DNA of 64,000 nucleotides from Marinobacter persicus (GCF_900114155.1 NZ_FOSC01000001.1:1-64000); one strand, 5' to 3'; counted from the first letter of the stretch, positions 47,759 to 56,535 are shown. Notes: generated by a model not told the origin, from the letters alone. A program made the numbers and translations.

Positions 47759-48226
47759 CTAGGCATCCACCGCATCTGTTCTGATTTTGGTCCTTGTATA
47801 GTTGATCGGCGGATACTCGCAATGATTCTGAAAATACCACCAAAGGAATTGCCCCTCAGCTTCGATCAAGGTTTTTCCGAACCTACGGTAATCACAAACA
47901 GCAACTTCTATCGGACCATACTGCCGTAGTATTGCGTTGAATTTCAGTGAATTGGCTTTTGAAGTTGCATGCAGGTTCGCATGAGGAAAATATCTTGATC
48001 TGAAATCATTCTTCGTTTGGCCAATGTAGAGGATACGGCTTTCGCCATATAGCCTAGGGACCGGCATCGAAGACAAAAAGAAGTAGATTATGCCTTTTGC
48101 CTTCGAAGCCTCAGCTGACCCATAAACCTTCTCAAATGAATCCTTTGACAGCTTGTCAATTTGGCCTGGAAGTCGCTCAAACCCATCAACAAGAGGGTAT
48201 AGATCGTTTTTAGTGATCAAAATCAT
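47759..48226 (-). CDS. GIY-YIG superfamily protein, second type
   Basis: The 155-residue protein shows a GIY-YIG-like core: GIIYFFLSS (about 45-53), then RILYIGQTKNDFRSRYF (about 65-81), a later glutamate in LIEAEGQFLWWYF (about 121) and an NYTRTK motif near the C-terminus. It is a short stand-alone domain, unlike the LEM-3-type gene downstream. Its start overlaps the 3' end of the upstream 120-residue gene by 17 bp, so the two are translationally linked and probably functionally paired. Confidence 0.75.
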   Translation of the reverse strand: MILITKNDLYPLVDGFERLPGQIDKLSKDSFEKVYGSAEASKAKGIIYFFLSSMPVPRLYGESRILYIGQTKNDFRSRYFPHANLHATSKANSLKFNAILRQYGPIEVAVCDYRRFGKTLIEAEGQFLWWYFQNHCEYPPINYTRTKIRTDAVDA

Positions 48227-48572
48227 CCCCTATTGTGGAATGGCCTGAAAGATGCGTTGTTCCGTCTGGTAGCCACTCAATATTCATTGCTCCATCACCA
48301 AAACGAACTACTCCCTCTTTTCTCGGTGTTTCAGCACACTGCCCGCGATACGCAACGAAATTGTCGAGAAGATCGATCAAATGCACCTTGAAACCGGATT
48401 CCGTGATCTGGTCGGATATATCCTTTTCAAGCGTCCAGGACGTGCCGCTTAAACGATCTTCATTGTCTTCGGCCCTGAAAACCACCTCACCCTTTACATC
48501 TACAATACCCGGGTGCTGCTGAGCGAGCATAGCGAGGCGAGCGGATTCAAAATTCGGATCAAAATTCGGCAT
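48210..48572 (-). CDS. Hypothetical protein paired with a GIY-YIG gene
   Basis: The 120-residue acidic protein contains a strand-rich centre (VDVKGEVVFRAEDNEDRL) and SWTLEKDISDQI, FKVHLIDLLDNFV. It lacks cysteine pairs, membrane spans and recognised motifs. GGAAAAGAG precedes the ATG. It overlaps the following GIY-YIG gene by 17 bp, the spacing of toxin-antitoxin or nuclease-inhibitor pairs. I do not recognise a family. Confidence 0.7.
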   Translation of the reverse strand: MPNFDPNFESARLAMLAQQHPGIVDVKGEVVFRAEDNEDRLSGTSWTLEKDISDQITESGFKVHLIDLLDNFVAYRGQCAETPRKEGVVRFGDGAMNIEWLPDGTTHLSGHSTIGDDFDH

Positions 48573-48696
48573 CTCTTTTCCTTTTAATCATTCTTGGTCA
48601 GGTTAGAACACAGACACGACATTGCATATCGCATTAACGAGCCAGCTCAGCCGCTGCTCTCGCAAGACCAATTGGCGAGTGGTATTTTGCTCGATC

Positions 48697-49368
48697 CTAC
48701 TTTTCGGCGTTGCAGTCCAAGCTGCCCGCCTTTGCGTCCTGAATTTCGATATGGATCTTCACGATCTTCTGGATGAACGGGAGGCAATGTTCTGTAAAAA
48801 ACTCCCTGGCCCTGTTGATACGAAATGGGTCAAGTATCTTGTGAAGCGCCTGCTCAAGCTCGGCATAATTTTGGACATCGAACGTTTCAATCACGCGGAA
48901 TTTTGTTGGAACTCCGGTCGTGTAGAGCTGCCGAATGCGCGCAGAGACATCACCTGTAGTGATACCAATCTTGACAATTTCCACACCCAATTTTGTGAAT
49001 AGCCCGGTACCAAGAACGTAGACTGTGCCAAATCCTTGCTCCAAGAGCAGCAAGTTCTCCGACTCTATTAGATCCTCCGCTTCGACCTCTGTCTCCCCCG
49101 GAATCGAAGACGAGGGGTCCATTGTCAAGGTCATTGGCCGAGTTGATTTGTCGGCGAATATATCTGATGCCTGTCGTGTGGCGATATAAATTTCAGCCAA
49201 AAGAGCATGGTCTAGATTGTTGTAGTGGCCTTTGTCGACATTTCTGCGATGGGCCGCTGTTCCATACCAATCCGGACAGTCCGCTTTGATCTGATCGCGT
49301 ATCTGTTGAGGAGTTGCCCCTTCAGGTCTGTCACGCAAGATCATTCGAATGAGGTCAATAAACTTCAT
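48697..49368 (-). CDS. HTH plus T5orf172-type GIY-YIG protein
   Basis: The protein of about 223 residues has an N-terminal winged-helix/HARE-HTH-like segment (FIDLIRMILRDRPEGATPQQI) and an acidic linker. The C-terminal T5orf172-like GIY-YIG domain runs from GTVYVLGTG to VKIGITTGDVSARIRQLY, then AELEQALHKILDPFRI and REFF. It is the third GIY-YIG-type protein in 2.8 kb and belongs to yet another subgroup. The ATG at 49368 has GGAGGAG 12 bp upstream, and a TTG at 49374 has better spacing. Confidence 0.8.
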   Translation of the reverse strand: MKFIDLIRMILRDRPEGATPQQIRDQIKADCPDWYGTAAHRRNVDKGHYNNLDHALLAEIYIATRQASDIFADKSTRPMTLTMDPSSSIPGETEVEAEDLIESENLLLLEQGFGTVYVLGTGLFTKLGVEIVKIGITTGDVSARIRQLYTTGVPTKFRVIETFDVQNYAELEQALHKILDPFRINRAREFFTEHCLPFIQKIVKIHIEIQDAKAGSLDCNAEK

Positions 49369-49460
49369 CGCCAACAAACTCCTCCAATTCAGGCTAGATA
49401 AGGCTGAAAACTGCCATTGATGCTGCTGTGATCAGGGGGCATGAAAATTGGCACCGGTTA

Positions 49461-49916
49461 TCAAGGCTTGTTCAAAGGCCAGACTTTGGTCCCAATGCTT
49501 TTGAATTTCGTCACCGCCAAAGCGCCACGTTCATTCCTTGCTTTCGAACCCGGCGCCAGGATTGCAGCTTCGATTAAGTGGCGGTCAGCCTCCCACATTT
49601 CGATTACTTCAAACCTGTCGTCCAGCAAAACCAGCAAGACGATGTCCCATTCATGGTCAAGGCGAATCGATCCCAGCCTTTGACCAGGGCCAGGTTTCTC
49701 TGGCAAACAACGGCCCTTTATCTGAACCTTTCGTCCCGCACGATCAGTGGCATCGTAACCAGCTTGTCTCGCCTCGGCTAACTTTAAATCGAGTAGCTTA
49801 GCGGCGCTGAACTCTGCAATTTCGCCTGTAATCCCTAACGGTTTGCCAGTCAGCTTTTTAAAACGAATAGCCACGTCTTTTGCAGCCGAAAGAATCTCCT
49901 GCAACTCGTTATTCAC
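49461..49916 (-). CDS. DUF6998-like protein with probable restriction-endonuclease-type fold
   Basis: About 151 residues. The segment LTGKPLGITGEIAEFSAAKLL, with GITGEIAEF at its core, followed by RQAGYDATD and VQIKGRCL, resembles the DUF6998 group. The E...D...QxK spacing recalls PD-(D/E)xK nucleases, but activity is unproven. The GTG at 49916 is preferred because AAAGGAA lies before it. An in-frame ATG at 49973 would overlap the upstream gene by 8 bp and lacks a site. It is part of the leftward GIY-YIG cluster. Confidence 0.7.
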   Translation of the reverse strand: MNNELQEILSAAKDVAIRFKKLTGKPLGITGEIAEFSAAKLLDLKLAEARQAGYDATDRAGRKVQIKGRCLPEKPGPGQRLGSIRLDHEWDIVLLVLLDDRFEVIEMWEADRHLIEAAILAPGSKARNERGALAVTKFKSIGTKVWPLNKP

Positions 49917-49965
49917 GGAATTCCTTTTGATTGGGAATTCGCCGCCCTGATCGTGTATGCGAGTA

Positions 49966-50325
49966 TTAGCCATTATCCAACAACGTCTTCAGGTGGCTCA
50001 TATTTCGTCGTAACGTAACCAACTGACTCTCTGCATCCAAGATGTGCTCATTTTCATGTAGCACGAGTGTGCTGGCCTCGCCTGAGAAGTACAAACACCT
50101 TGCAAGTCGAATGCAGGTTTCAAAAACCGTATCGGCAACCATCCGCACATGTTGGCTCTCTTGATTATTCCTGAGGATGTCCCCTGAAAACTCGAAAGCG
50201 CGAAGTACCTCCGTAGATATGGTCTCCTCATCACCTATTTGAACCTGAAGCTCGTGCCCGACTAGGCCTCGGTGAAGCGCTTCTAGGGCTAACCTGTGAT
50301 ATTTATCATCCAGCTCTTTGCTCAT
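49966..50325 (-). CDS. Hypothetical helical protein
   Basis: This 119-residue protein from MSKELDD is largely helical (YHRLALEALHRGLVGHEL, ETCIRLARCLYFSGE) with no recognised motif. The frame is open five codons further to 50340. It lies directly upstream of the DUF6998-like gene. Their close packing (or 8-bp overlap, depending on start choice) implies one transcript. Function unknown. Confidence 0.65.
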   Translation of the reverse strand: MSKELDDKYHRLALEALHRGLVGHELQVQIGDEETISTEVLRAFEFSGDILRNNQESQHVRMVADTVFETCIRLARCLYFSGEASTLVLHENEHILDAESQLVTLRRNMSHLKTLLDNG

Positions 50326-50566
50326 GGCTAACACCAGCAACTATTAATAGATCTGAAAAGGAGAAGTCGGAACGGTACCATGTCGCAACAACGAGGCTCA
50401 GGAAAGCCACCTCCACACGATTAATCAACAGGTTAGACTACTCCCTTTGCCCTTACCATGAGTTTTCTGGAACTTTTCATCGCCCAGCACGAGAATCACC
50501 AGCTTGGCCAGTAACACTTCACCAGTCAGCACCTCACCACAAAAAATAAACATACTCAGAGTCAGA

Positions 50567-50591
50567 CAAGTGGCCCCCATAGGACCACTTG
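50567..50591 (-). terminator. Terminator of the recombination-gene cluster
   Basis: On the minus strand CAAGTGG and CCACTTG form a perfect 7-bp stem with an 11-nt loop, 8 bp after the stop of the metal-binding gene. A T-rich stretch appears about 20 bp further on. Confidence 0.55.
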
Positions 50592-50598
50592 CCAGAAT

Positions 50599-51489
50599 CT
50601 AACCAGAAATCGACCTCGCCGAATCGACATCTCTCTTCAGCTTCGATACAACAGAAGAATGGTCCGGCGATTCTTCGCGAGGAGCAACGGGATAAAACTC
50701 CTCAACCACCTGACTCACCTCATCCTCATCGTACTCAAACAGCGCATTACCAAATCCCTTCGCTGCAGCCGCATCCAGCGCAGCCTGATCAACGCCTTCC
50801 TCTTTTACCTGCCTGGCCTTTTCCCTTGCCTCGGCCACCGCTTCCCGCAGTGACAGCCCTTCCTTGACCACCAAATCCACATAGTAGATCGGCGTGCGAT
50901 GACTCTGTGTAGTGCTTTTCCCTCGCAGTTTCAATTCCAACGGCATGTACGCCAGCAGACCACCAGAGACTGCCTGGTAGTAACTCAGCCTGGCAGCAAG
51001 CGTCCGGATGCTGTTAAAGCCGGTGGTGCGGAAGATGAAGGTACCGAGATCATCGTCGTCACCGACCTTCACGTTCAGGCGGCCATACGGCTTGCACAGG
51101 CCGCCTTTGCCGAACTCACATAACGTCGGCCCCGGGCACGGCAAAGACTGCACTCCCGACTGCGTCAGGCGCTTACAGGTGTCGCCATTGCCTACACACA
51201 TAGGCCGTCCGCTTTTGCGGTCGAACATGGTGTACTCCGCCCTTAGGTTGAGATCCGCATCGTTGAACAGCATGCGCACCGGGATGGTCCGCAGTTTGCT
51301 GTTTGGGGCATCCTTTCTTAGTTCCTCGTCTAGCGGATGAAGCAGCCACCCGGCGTCCTTTTCCTGGATCTGGGAGGTGATGGTGAATTGATCGTCCTTT
51401 TGCGGTAGCCGGATGCCATTCTTTTCAACGACTCGACCAATGCTGATACGCCCCAAAACCGGAGGCGTGATGGCTAAACCTTTAATCAT
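50599..51489 (-). CDS. Hydrolase or metal-binding protein of plasmid/ICE recombination modules
   Basis: The 296-residue protein resembles proteins annotated 'hydrolase or metal-binding protein' in ICEs and plasmids. It has a central cysteine cluster (CVGNGDTCKRL, LPCPGPTLCEFG, GLCKPYGRLNVKVG) that could bind zinc or an iron-sulfur cluster. The C-terminal part is helical and charged. The ATG at 51489 has AGGAGAG before it; 13 extra codons upstream are open. It follows YqaJ and DUF932 genes in the same direction, so a role with the exonuclease in homologous recombination is likely by context. Confidence 0.8.
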   Translation of the reverse strand: MIKGLAITPPVLGRISIGRVVEKNGIRLPQKDDQFTITSQIQEKDAGWLLHPLDEELRKDAPNSKLRTIPVRMLFNDADLNLRAEYTMFDRKSGRPMCVGNGDTCKRLTQSGVQSLPCPGPTLCEFGKGGLCKPYGRLNVKVGDDDDLGTFIFRTTGFNSIRTLAARLSYYQAVSGGLLAYMPLELKLRGKSTTQSHRTPIYYVDLVVKEGLSLREAVAEAREKARQVKEEGVDQAALDAAAAKGFGNALFEYDEDEVSQVVEEFYPVAPREESPDHSSVVSKLKRDVDSARSISG

Positions 51490-51550
51490 GATGACTCTCC
51501 TGAAAAAGGACCACGGGACACTCGTCACGCCCGCGTGGCCAAAGGGGGTT

Positions 51551-52552
51551 TTATGCTTGGATGAGGAATCGACGGCTTCCTGGCTTCGTCAGTGGGTATT
51601 GCTCCAGCAGTTCTGGCTGATCCTTCAACAGCTGTTTCACGTTGAGCCCAACGGAATCCTTGCTCCGTTTCCAGCTCACGCTGCCACTCGGGAAGGTTGC
51701 CTTTGAGGCTTCGCCCATCTGACTCTCGATTCGCTGTTTCAGGTGGGATTCGGTAGATCTGAGGGCTTCCATTTCCTTGCGGATTGCCAGCAATTCGTCG
51801 AAGGCATCGGACAGCTCCTTGCTTTGGCTGAAGTCCAGGATCTCCCCTCTATCCACTGGGTACAGGTGGCGTAAGGCACGTTCAGCAGAATCGGTTCCAT
51901 CGACCGGTGGTGGGGTATCCGTCTCCACAAAACCCCAGAACTGGCGCTCCAGCACGTACAGCGCCTCGATGAGCTCTTCATTCCGCTCAATGCGGTAGAT
52001 CTTCAACTCCTGACCACACAGCAGAACGCATACGTCGGCTGCCTGTTTGCCGGTGACAGCCAGTTGGTGCTGAACCTGGCACTGGATGTAATCCGGCACG
52101 CCCTCGTTCCACAGGCGCGACCCGAACTCCCCTGCCGTTTTGCACTCCAGGATTTGCACGTCGTCATCGGCCACCACGGAGTAATCCAGGTTGGCCAACA
52201 TCCAGTGCTTTTCCGGGTCTGGATGCTGCAATACTGCATTCACCCGGCGCACCTTACGGCCGGTTTGCTGGCTGTACTGCTCGGCCACAATCGGTTCCAG
52301 GATATGCCCCCAGTAGACCGGTGAAGCGGGATCGTCTGAATCCGGTTTTGGTAAGCCATTGTCTCTGCCGGTCTTCACCATCCAGAGTTCCAACTGGGAT
52401 TGGTATGGGTTCATGCCCACGGCTGCAGCCGCATCGCTACTGCCAATACCCTGTTTACGTACCCTCAACCACTCATCCCGGCTGAGGCCTTTGGTGGAGA
52501 CAAGGCGCAACGCTGGTCGTTGTTTCTGAATTACCTTTTCACTCATGCCCAT
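51551..52552 (-). CDS. YqaJ-family viral recombinase exonuclease
   Basis: The 333-residue protein is a lambda-exonuclease-like nuclease. It has IGSSDAAAAVGMNPYQS near the N-terminus, the active-site aspartate around LANLDYSVV and the E-x-K motif ILECKTAGEFG, then VQHQLAVTG. It should resect double-strand ends for single-strand annealing. The ATG at 52552 has GGAGG at good spacing; 30 upstream codons are open but would run through a terminator hairpin. It sits between the DUF932 and metal-binding genes. Confidence 0.93.
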   Translation of the reverse strand: MGMSEKVIQKQRPALRLVSTKGLSRDEWLRVRKQGIGSSDAAAAVGMNPYQSQLELWMVKTGRDNGLPKPDSDDPASPVYWGHILEPIVAEQYSQQTGRKVRRVNAVLQHPDPEKHWMLANLDYSVVADDDVQILECKTAGEFGSRLWNEGVPDYIQCQVQHQLAVTGKQAADVCVLLCGQELKIYRIERNEELIEALYVLERQFWGFVETDTPPPVDGTDSAERALRHLYPVDRGEILDFSQSKELSDAFDELLAIRKEMEALRSTESHLKQRIESQMGEASKATFPSGSVSWKRSKDSVGLNVKQLLKDQPELLEQYPLTKPGSRRFLIQA

Positions 52553-52571
52553 GGCGTTTTCCTCCAGACAT

Positions 52572-52610
52572 AAAAAAGCCCACCAGAGCATCAGGCTCCG
52601 GCGGGCTTTA
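52572..52610 (-). terminator. Terminator/attenuator between DUF932 and yqaJ genes
   Basis: On the minus strand AAAGCCCGCCGGAGC pairs with GCTCTGGTGGGCTTT around a 5-nt loop, followed by a T-tract. It lies just after the DUF932 stop and ends 20 bp before the YqaJ start. It probably sets expression ratios. Confidence 0.75.
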
Positions 52611-52638
52611 TGGCGGTTTTGCGAGTTGTAGGATTGGC

Positions 52639-53601
52639 TCAAGCCACAAGTGACATGGCCTGCTCTAATGCACGGCTCTTCAAGGCTGCACCGGTGCCAA
52701 ACCAGGCTGAATCCAGTCGGTGATCCACGGTTTTGGCTCGACGTTGATGATCGACGAACTCCGTTACCGCATTTAGCAGCCCGTATGCTGTGCCATCAGA
52801 TGAAGCCAACGTCGCGCCCATGCCCTCACCTTCATAAAGTGACAGAGCTTTGGCCATGGATCGCTCGTTCGTTTTGCCAACACCACTTCCGGAATCATCA
52901 GTGAATACCTTCAGGAAGTAGTTCCTGGCCTCAGTGGTCTTCACCTTTCGCTCACTCAGGGTCTTCAGGCCATACATAAACTGGTCCCAAGCTGAGACCG
53001 AAATTCCTAGCTGCTTCTTGACCAGGTCCGCATCGAAGGCAGTGTTGTGCTTCACTTTTACGGAGTTGGCCGTGGAGCCTTTCAGGGCAACCGCGAGGGT
53101 GTTGTTGCACACCACTCGGATGCTGGTGAACTGAGCAGTCGTCGCCATCGTTCCATCGCAAGCGGTTGCCAGCAGGACATAGGCATTGGTTTGATCGTTG
53201 CCTTTGAGCATGCCCGATTGGCCGGTGCGGGCCAGAGCCCACATCTTGCGGCCACCTTTAAGGACCCCGGCTGTCTCCAGCTCAAAACCAGAAACCTCGG
53301 TCAGATCCCGATAGAACTCCAGGATCTCCTCGGGCTGGACCACTTTGAAGCGATTACCGACAACTGACAGCGGCGCCTTGGTATCCGAGCGGTAAAGCAC
53401 TTTAGAATCCGGGTAGGACAGGATTTCACCTAAGCTGCCACTGGAATTGGTGACGAAGCGGACAGGGCTTTCCTGAATCTGCCAATCCAAGCCCGCTTGT
53501 TTTGCCCAGACCTCCAAGGGCTGATTCGAAGTCAGTTCGTTCCCCAGGCCATGCCAGGGGGTTTGACCAACGTAGGCCATTTGTTCAATGAGATGTGCCA
53601 T
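52639..53601 (-). CDS. DUF932 domain protein
   Basis: The 320-residue protein is a DUF932/TIGR03299 member, a phage/plasmid-type protein found in ICEs and plasmids next to recombination genes. It has PWHGLG near the N-terminus, the RFKVVQPEEILEFYRDL segment, TRVVCNNTL-like IRVVCNNTLAVAL, and GTAYGLLNAVTEFVDH near the end. GGAGAA precedes the ATG at 53601; 42 further upstream codons are open but unlikely. Function unknown, and the exact biochemical role with YqaJ is not established. Confidence 0.9.
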   Translation of the reverse strand: MAHLIEQMAYVGQTPWHGLGNELTSNQPLEVWAKQAGLDWQIQESPVRFVTNSSGSLGEILSYPDSKVLYRSDTKAPLSVVGNRFKVVQPEEILEFYRDLTEVSGFELETAGVLKGGRKMWALARTGQSGMLKGNDQTNAYVLLATACDGTMATTAQFTSIRVVCNNTLAVALKGSTANSVKVKHNTAFDADLVKKQLGISVSAWDQFMYGLKTLSERKVKTTEARNYFLKVFTDDSGSGVGKTNERSMAKALSLYEGEGMGATLASSDGTAYGLLNAVTEFVDHQRRAKTVDHRLDSAWFGTGAALKSRALEQAMSLVA

Positions 53602-53632
53602 TGTTGTTCTCCTATGGAATTTGCGAGTGGAA

Positions 53633-53983
53633 TCAGCGGATATCGTCGCGGGAGTCGGGATCGGTACTGAAGGAATAGCCGCAATCAAGGCAGCGAAGGT
53701 TGTCCAGCACACGGTCATCCAGGACATCGCCCAGAATCACGCCAGCGGAAGCGCCAGTGGCACCACCCAGCAGCGCACCAATGACGGCACCACCGATACC
53801 ACCCACGGTTGCACCTACGGGACCGGCAACGATTCCCAGGGCAGCACCCGCTTGGGCACCGGCCGTGGCAGCCGCATAGCCGCCGTAGGTACCGGCAGAC
53901 GCACCGACCACACCGGCAGTTTTCTTGCCGTAGTTGTTCTTACCAATCCGCCGAGACAGGCAGTTGGGGCATTGTTCAGACAT
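53633..53983 (-). CDS. Zinc-ribbon protein split by a glycine-zipper segment
   Basis: The 116-residue protein has CPNC (C5, C8) at the N-terminus and CLDCG near residue 100, which together could form one zinc ribbon. Between them is a long Gly/Ala-rich hydrophobic stretch (about 23-85) with regular GxxxG spacing, a glycine zipper that may insert in membranes. The ribbon halves lie about 90 residues apart. The family is not one I can name. It lies 32 bp upstream of the DUF932 gene on the same strand. Confidence 0.8.
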   Translation of the reverse strand: MSEQCPNCLSRRIGKNNYGKKTAGVVGASAGTYGGYAAATAGAQAGAALGIVAGPVGATVGGIGGAVIGALLGGATGASAGVILGDVLDDRVLDNLRCLDCGYSFSTDPDSRDDIR

Positions 53984-54146
53984 TGGAAATTACCTCTGTG
54001 AATTGGGAGGGAGAACACTGTCAGTGCCTTGGTTCACAGAGGTGATATAGGTTTGAGATTTTTTTGAATTCGCACACCCGGGCTTTATGCGGATTTAATT
54101 GCGTTGATTCCGGGCAGCCCCTTTAGATTCCTGAGGAGTCGAGCTG

Positions 54147-55454
54147 CTATTTACTGGGCCAGCGAGGGTGCAACTCATCAATCTGGTATGGGTGCGAGTG
54201 TTCAACCCCCGAATCAGCGACGTGCGGATGGGTCAATGCCAACTCACTGTGCTGGTGAACGACTTCCGACGGATCAACTGCGGGCCACAGGCGAAAAGCT
54301 GGGATTAGGGAAAATAAAGCCATAGCCGAAAATACAATCAGGGTGACCTGAATACCCAGTACAGACCCAAGCCAACCCGCAAGCGGATATGAAATCAACC
54401 AACCAGCATGAGATAGTGAAAACTGCGCGGCAAAGAGCGCCGGGCGGTCTTCAGCATGGGAAGACTTCGTAAGGACCCTGCCGATGGGCGTTTGAACGGT
54501 GGAAAAACCAACGCCTAACCATGCCCACACGGGTAATAGCCATTCCAGAGATTCCACCGGTAGCGCGAGAACCAAGCCGAACACAAGAATCCCGCCTCCC
54601 GTTAGCATAACTTGCCGGTCCTGCCAGCGCTTCAGTAGAGCTGGTAACGCCAATGCCGCCAACATGGAACCGCCACCAAACGCGGCAAAAGCCATAGCCG
54701 TATGCTGGTCGGTAAGGCCGAATTGTCCCTGCACCAGCACAACCGTATTCACGATCACCATGGCTCCCGCAAGACTGACAACCAGGTTCAGCGCCATCAC
54801 CCCACGCAGGCGAGGAGTAGCCAAGAAAATTCTGAATCCGGCCCGTGCGCGATCATAAACGCCGCGACGTTTTTCCGATTTGGCCCGGGAGGGCAACGCA
54901 ACGGACACCACGAGCAAGGCTGATGCGATAAAACCGATTACCGTGCCCGAGAACAATGCCTGCCAGCTGGTGGCAAGCAGAATCAACGCCGCGAGCGCAG
55001 GACTGATGAGGTTTTCCAGATCGTAAGCCAATCGGGAAAGCGACAGCGCCTTGGTGTAATCGACTTCATCGGGGAGAGTCTCCGGAATAGTAGACTGGAA
55101 GGTTGGTGTAAAGGCCGCCGATGCGGACTGAAGGACCGCGATTAGCACGTACACTTCCCACACTTCGGTGACGAAAGGCAAAGCCAGCGCTGTCGCTGCT
55201 CGAATCACATCCAGAGAGACCAGCAGAGCACGACGGGGTATGTTCTCCGCCAGAGCTGATGCCAGCGGGGCTATCAAGACATAAGCGACCATCTTGATAG
55301 CCATGGCTGTGCCGAGGACCTGTCCGGCCTCGTCTCCGGCCAGGTCGAACGCCAGCAGACTCAAGGCCACCGTCGCCAGCCCGGTACCCAGCAATGCAAC
55401 CACCTGGGCCAAGAACAAATGGCGATAGGTTCGGTGTTTCAGAATCTCAAGCAT
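54147..55454 (-). CDS. MFS transporter with histidine-rich tail, probable Ni/Co exporter
   Basis: The 435-residue protein has 12 predicted membrane spans (RTYRHLFLAQVVALLGTG at the N-terminus) and belongs to the major facilitator superfamily. Its C-terminus is histidine-rich (HQHSELALTHPHV, EHSHPYQIDELHP), like NreB/NrsD nickel exporters. GGTGGAG precedes the ATG. It is divergent from dmeF. A 21-bp palindrome at 55525-55545 lies between them and matches one near dmeR, so the DmeR repressor likely controls it. Confidence 0.88.
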   Translation of the reverse strand: MLEILKHRTYRHLFLAQVVALLGTGLATVALSLLAFDLAGDEAGQVLGTAMAIKMVAYVLIAPLASALAENIPRRALLVSLDVIRAATALALPFVTEVWEVYVLIAVLQSASAAFTPTFQSTIPETLPDEVDYTKALSLSRLAYDLENLISPALAALILLATSWQALFSGTVIGFIASALLVVSVALPSRAKSEKRRGVYDRARAGFRIFLATPRLRGVMALNLVVSLAGAMVIVNTVVLVQGQFGLTDQHTAMAFAAFGGGSMLAALALPALLKRWQDRQVMLTGGGILVFGLVLALPVESLEWLLPVWAWLGVGFSTVQTPIGRVLTKSSHAEDRPALFAAQFSLSHAGWLISYPLAGWLGSVLGIQVTLIVFSAMALFSLIPAFRLWPAVDPSEVVHQHSELALTHPHVADSGVEHSHPYQIDELHPRWPSK

Positions 55455-55524
55455 GGCTCCACCAGTGGCAGCGTCAGAAATGGAAAGGTTGTGGTAGAAA
55501 TATGACTACAGTAGCATTTCCATG

Positions 55525-55545
55525 CTATCCCCCCAGGGGGGATAG
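55525..55545. promoter_or_regulatory. DmeR operator 1
   Basis: CTATCCCCCC-A-GGGGGGATAG is a perfect inverted repeat with 10-bp arms between the divergent MFS exporter and dmeF genes. GC runs flanked by AT bases fit RcnR/FrmR-type operators. Confidence 0.8.
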
Positions 55546-55605
55546 GTCAAAAGAGGGATTCTACCCTCAGGCATACCAATCACCAGCCTTGCCGGGAACA
55601 CTGTT

Positions 55606-56535
55606 ATGCACCATGAACGACTCGACCATTGGCAACACAATCACGTCTTCGGTCAGGATCTGAAGCGATCTGGCGAAACCCGAACACTCATCGTAGTGGG
55701 CCTGACGCTGGCGATGATGGTCTGGGAGATCCTGGCCGGTATCGTTTATGGCTCTATGGCTTTGCTGGCCGATGGCCTGCACATGGGATCGCACGCGGTG
55801 GCTCTGGGTATTGCCGCCTTTGCGTACGCGTATGCCAGGAAAAACGCAGGCAACGCCCGATTCTCTTTCGGGACTGGGAAAGTCAATGCGCTGGGTGGCT
55901 TCACCGGCGCGATTCTGCTGGCTGTCTTCGCGCTCTACATGGTCATAGAGAGCGTTAGGCGTTTTATCCAGCCCGTCCCGATATCCTTCGATGGGGCCAT
56001 CTTCGTGGCCATTATCGGCCTGGTGGTCAACGGGGTGTCAGCTTGGATACTGGGGGATGCAGGTCATGACCATGGTCAAAGTCATGGGCATGATCACGGT
56101 CACCACCATCATCACCATGACCACAACCGCCGGGCCGCTTACCTGCATGTACTTGCGGATGCGCTGACATCAGTCCTGGCCATTATTGCTCTTCTGGCGG
56201 GTAAATATGCCGGATGGAACTGGATGGACCCGATGATGGGGATTATCGGTGCGATTCTGGTAACCCGTTGGTCATGGCATCTGCTGAAAGACACCTCAAA
56301 GGTCCTTCTCGACGAGCAACATCAGGACATGGAGGAAACCGTCAAACAGGCCGTCGAAGACGACGATGCCAAAGTCAGTGATCTGCATGTGTGGGCGATA
56401 GGCCCAAACATTCATGCGGCTATTGTCTCAGTGGTCTCGCATCAGCCCGAGTCGCCTACAGTCTATAAGGAGCGCATTCAGGCACGCTGTCAGTCCCTGG
56501 TCCACGTGACCGTGGAGCCTTTCCGGTGTGATTAG
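55606..56535 (+). CDS. dmeF: Cation diffusion facilitator, Co/Ni efflux transporter DmeF
   Basis: The 309-residue CDF transporter exchanges metal for protons across the inner membrane. Metal-site motifs are DGLHMGSHAVAL in the second membrane span and HVLADALTSVLAI in the fifth. The loop before the fifth span is very histidine-rich (HDHGHHHHHHDH), typical of DmeF-type cobalt/nickel exporters. The C-terminal cytosolic domain has VSDLHVWAIGPN. It shares a divergent operator with the MFS exporter and is followed by convergent dmeR. Confidence 0.93.
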   Translation: MHHERLDHWQHNHVFGQDLKRSGETRTLIVVGLTLAMMVWEILAGIVYGSMALLADGLHMGSHAVALGIAAFAYAYARKNAGNARFSFGTGKVNALGGFTGAILLAVFALYMVIESVRRFIQPVPISFDGAIFVAIIGLVVNGVSAWILGDAGHDHGQSHGHDHGHHHHHHDHNRRAAYLHVLADALTSVLAIIALLAGKYAGWNWMDPMMGIIGAILVTRWSWHLLKDTSKVLLDEQHQDMEETVKQAVEDDDAKVSDLHVWAIGPNIHAAIVSVVSHQPESPTVYKERIQARCQSLVHVTVEPFRCD

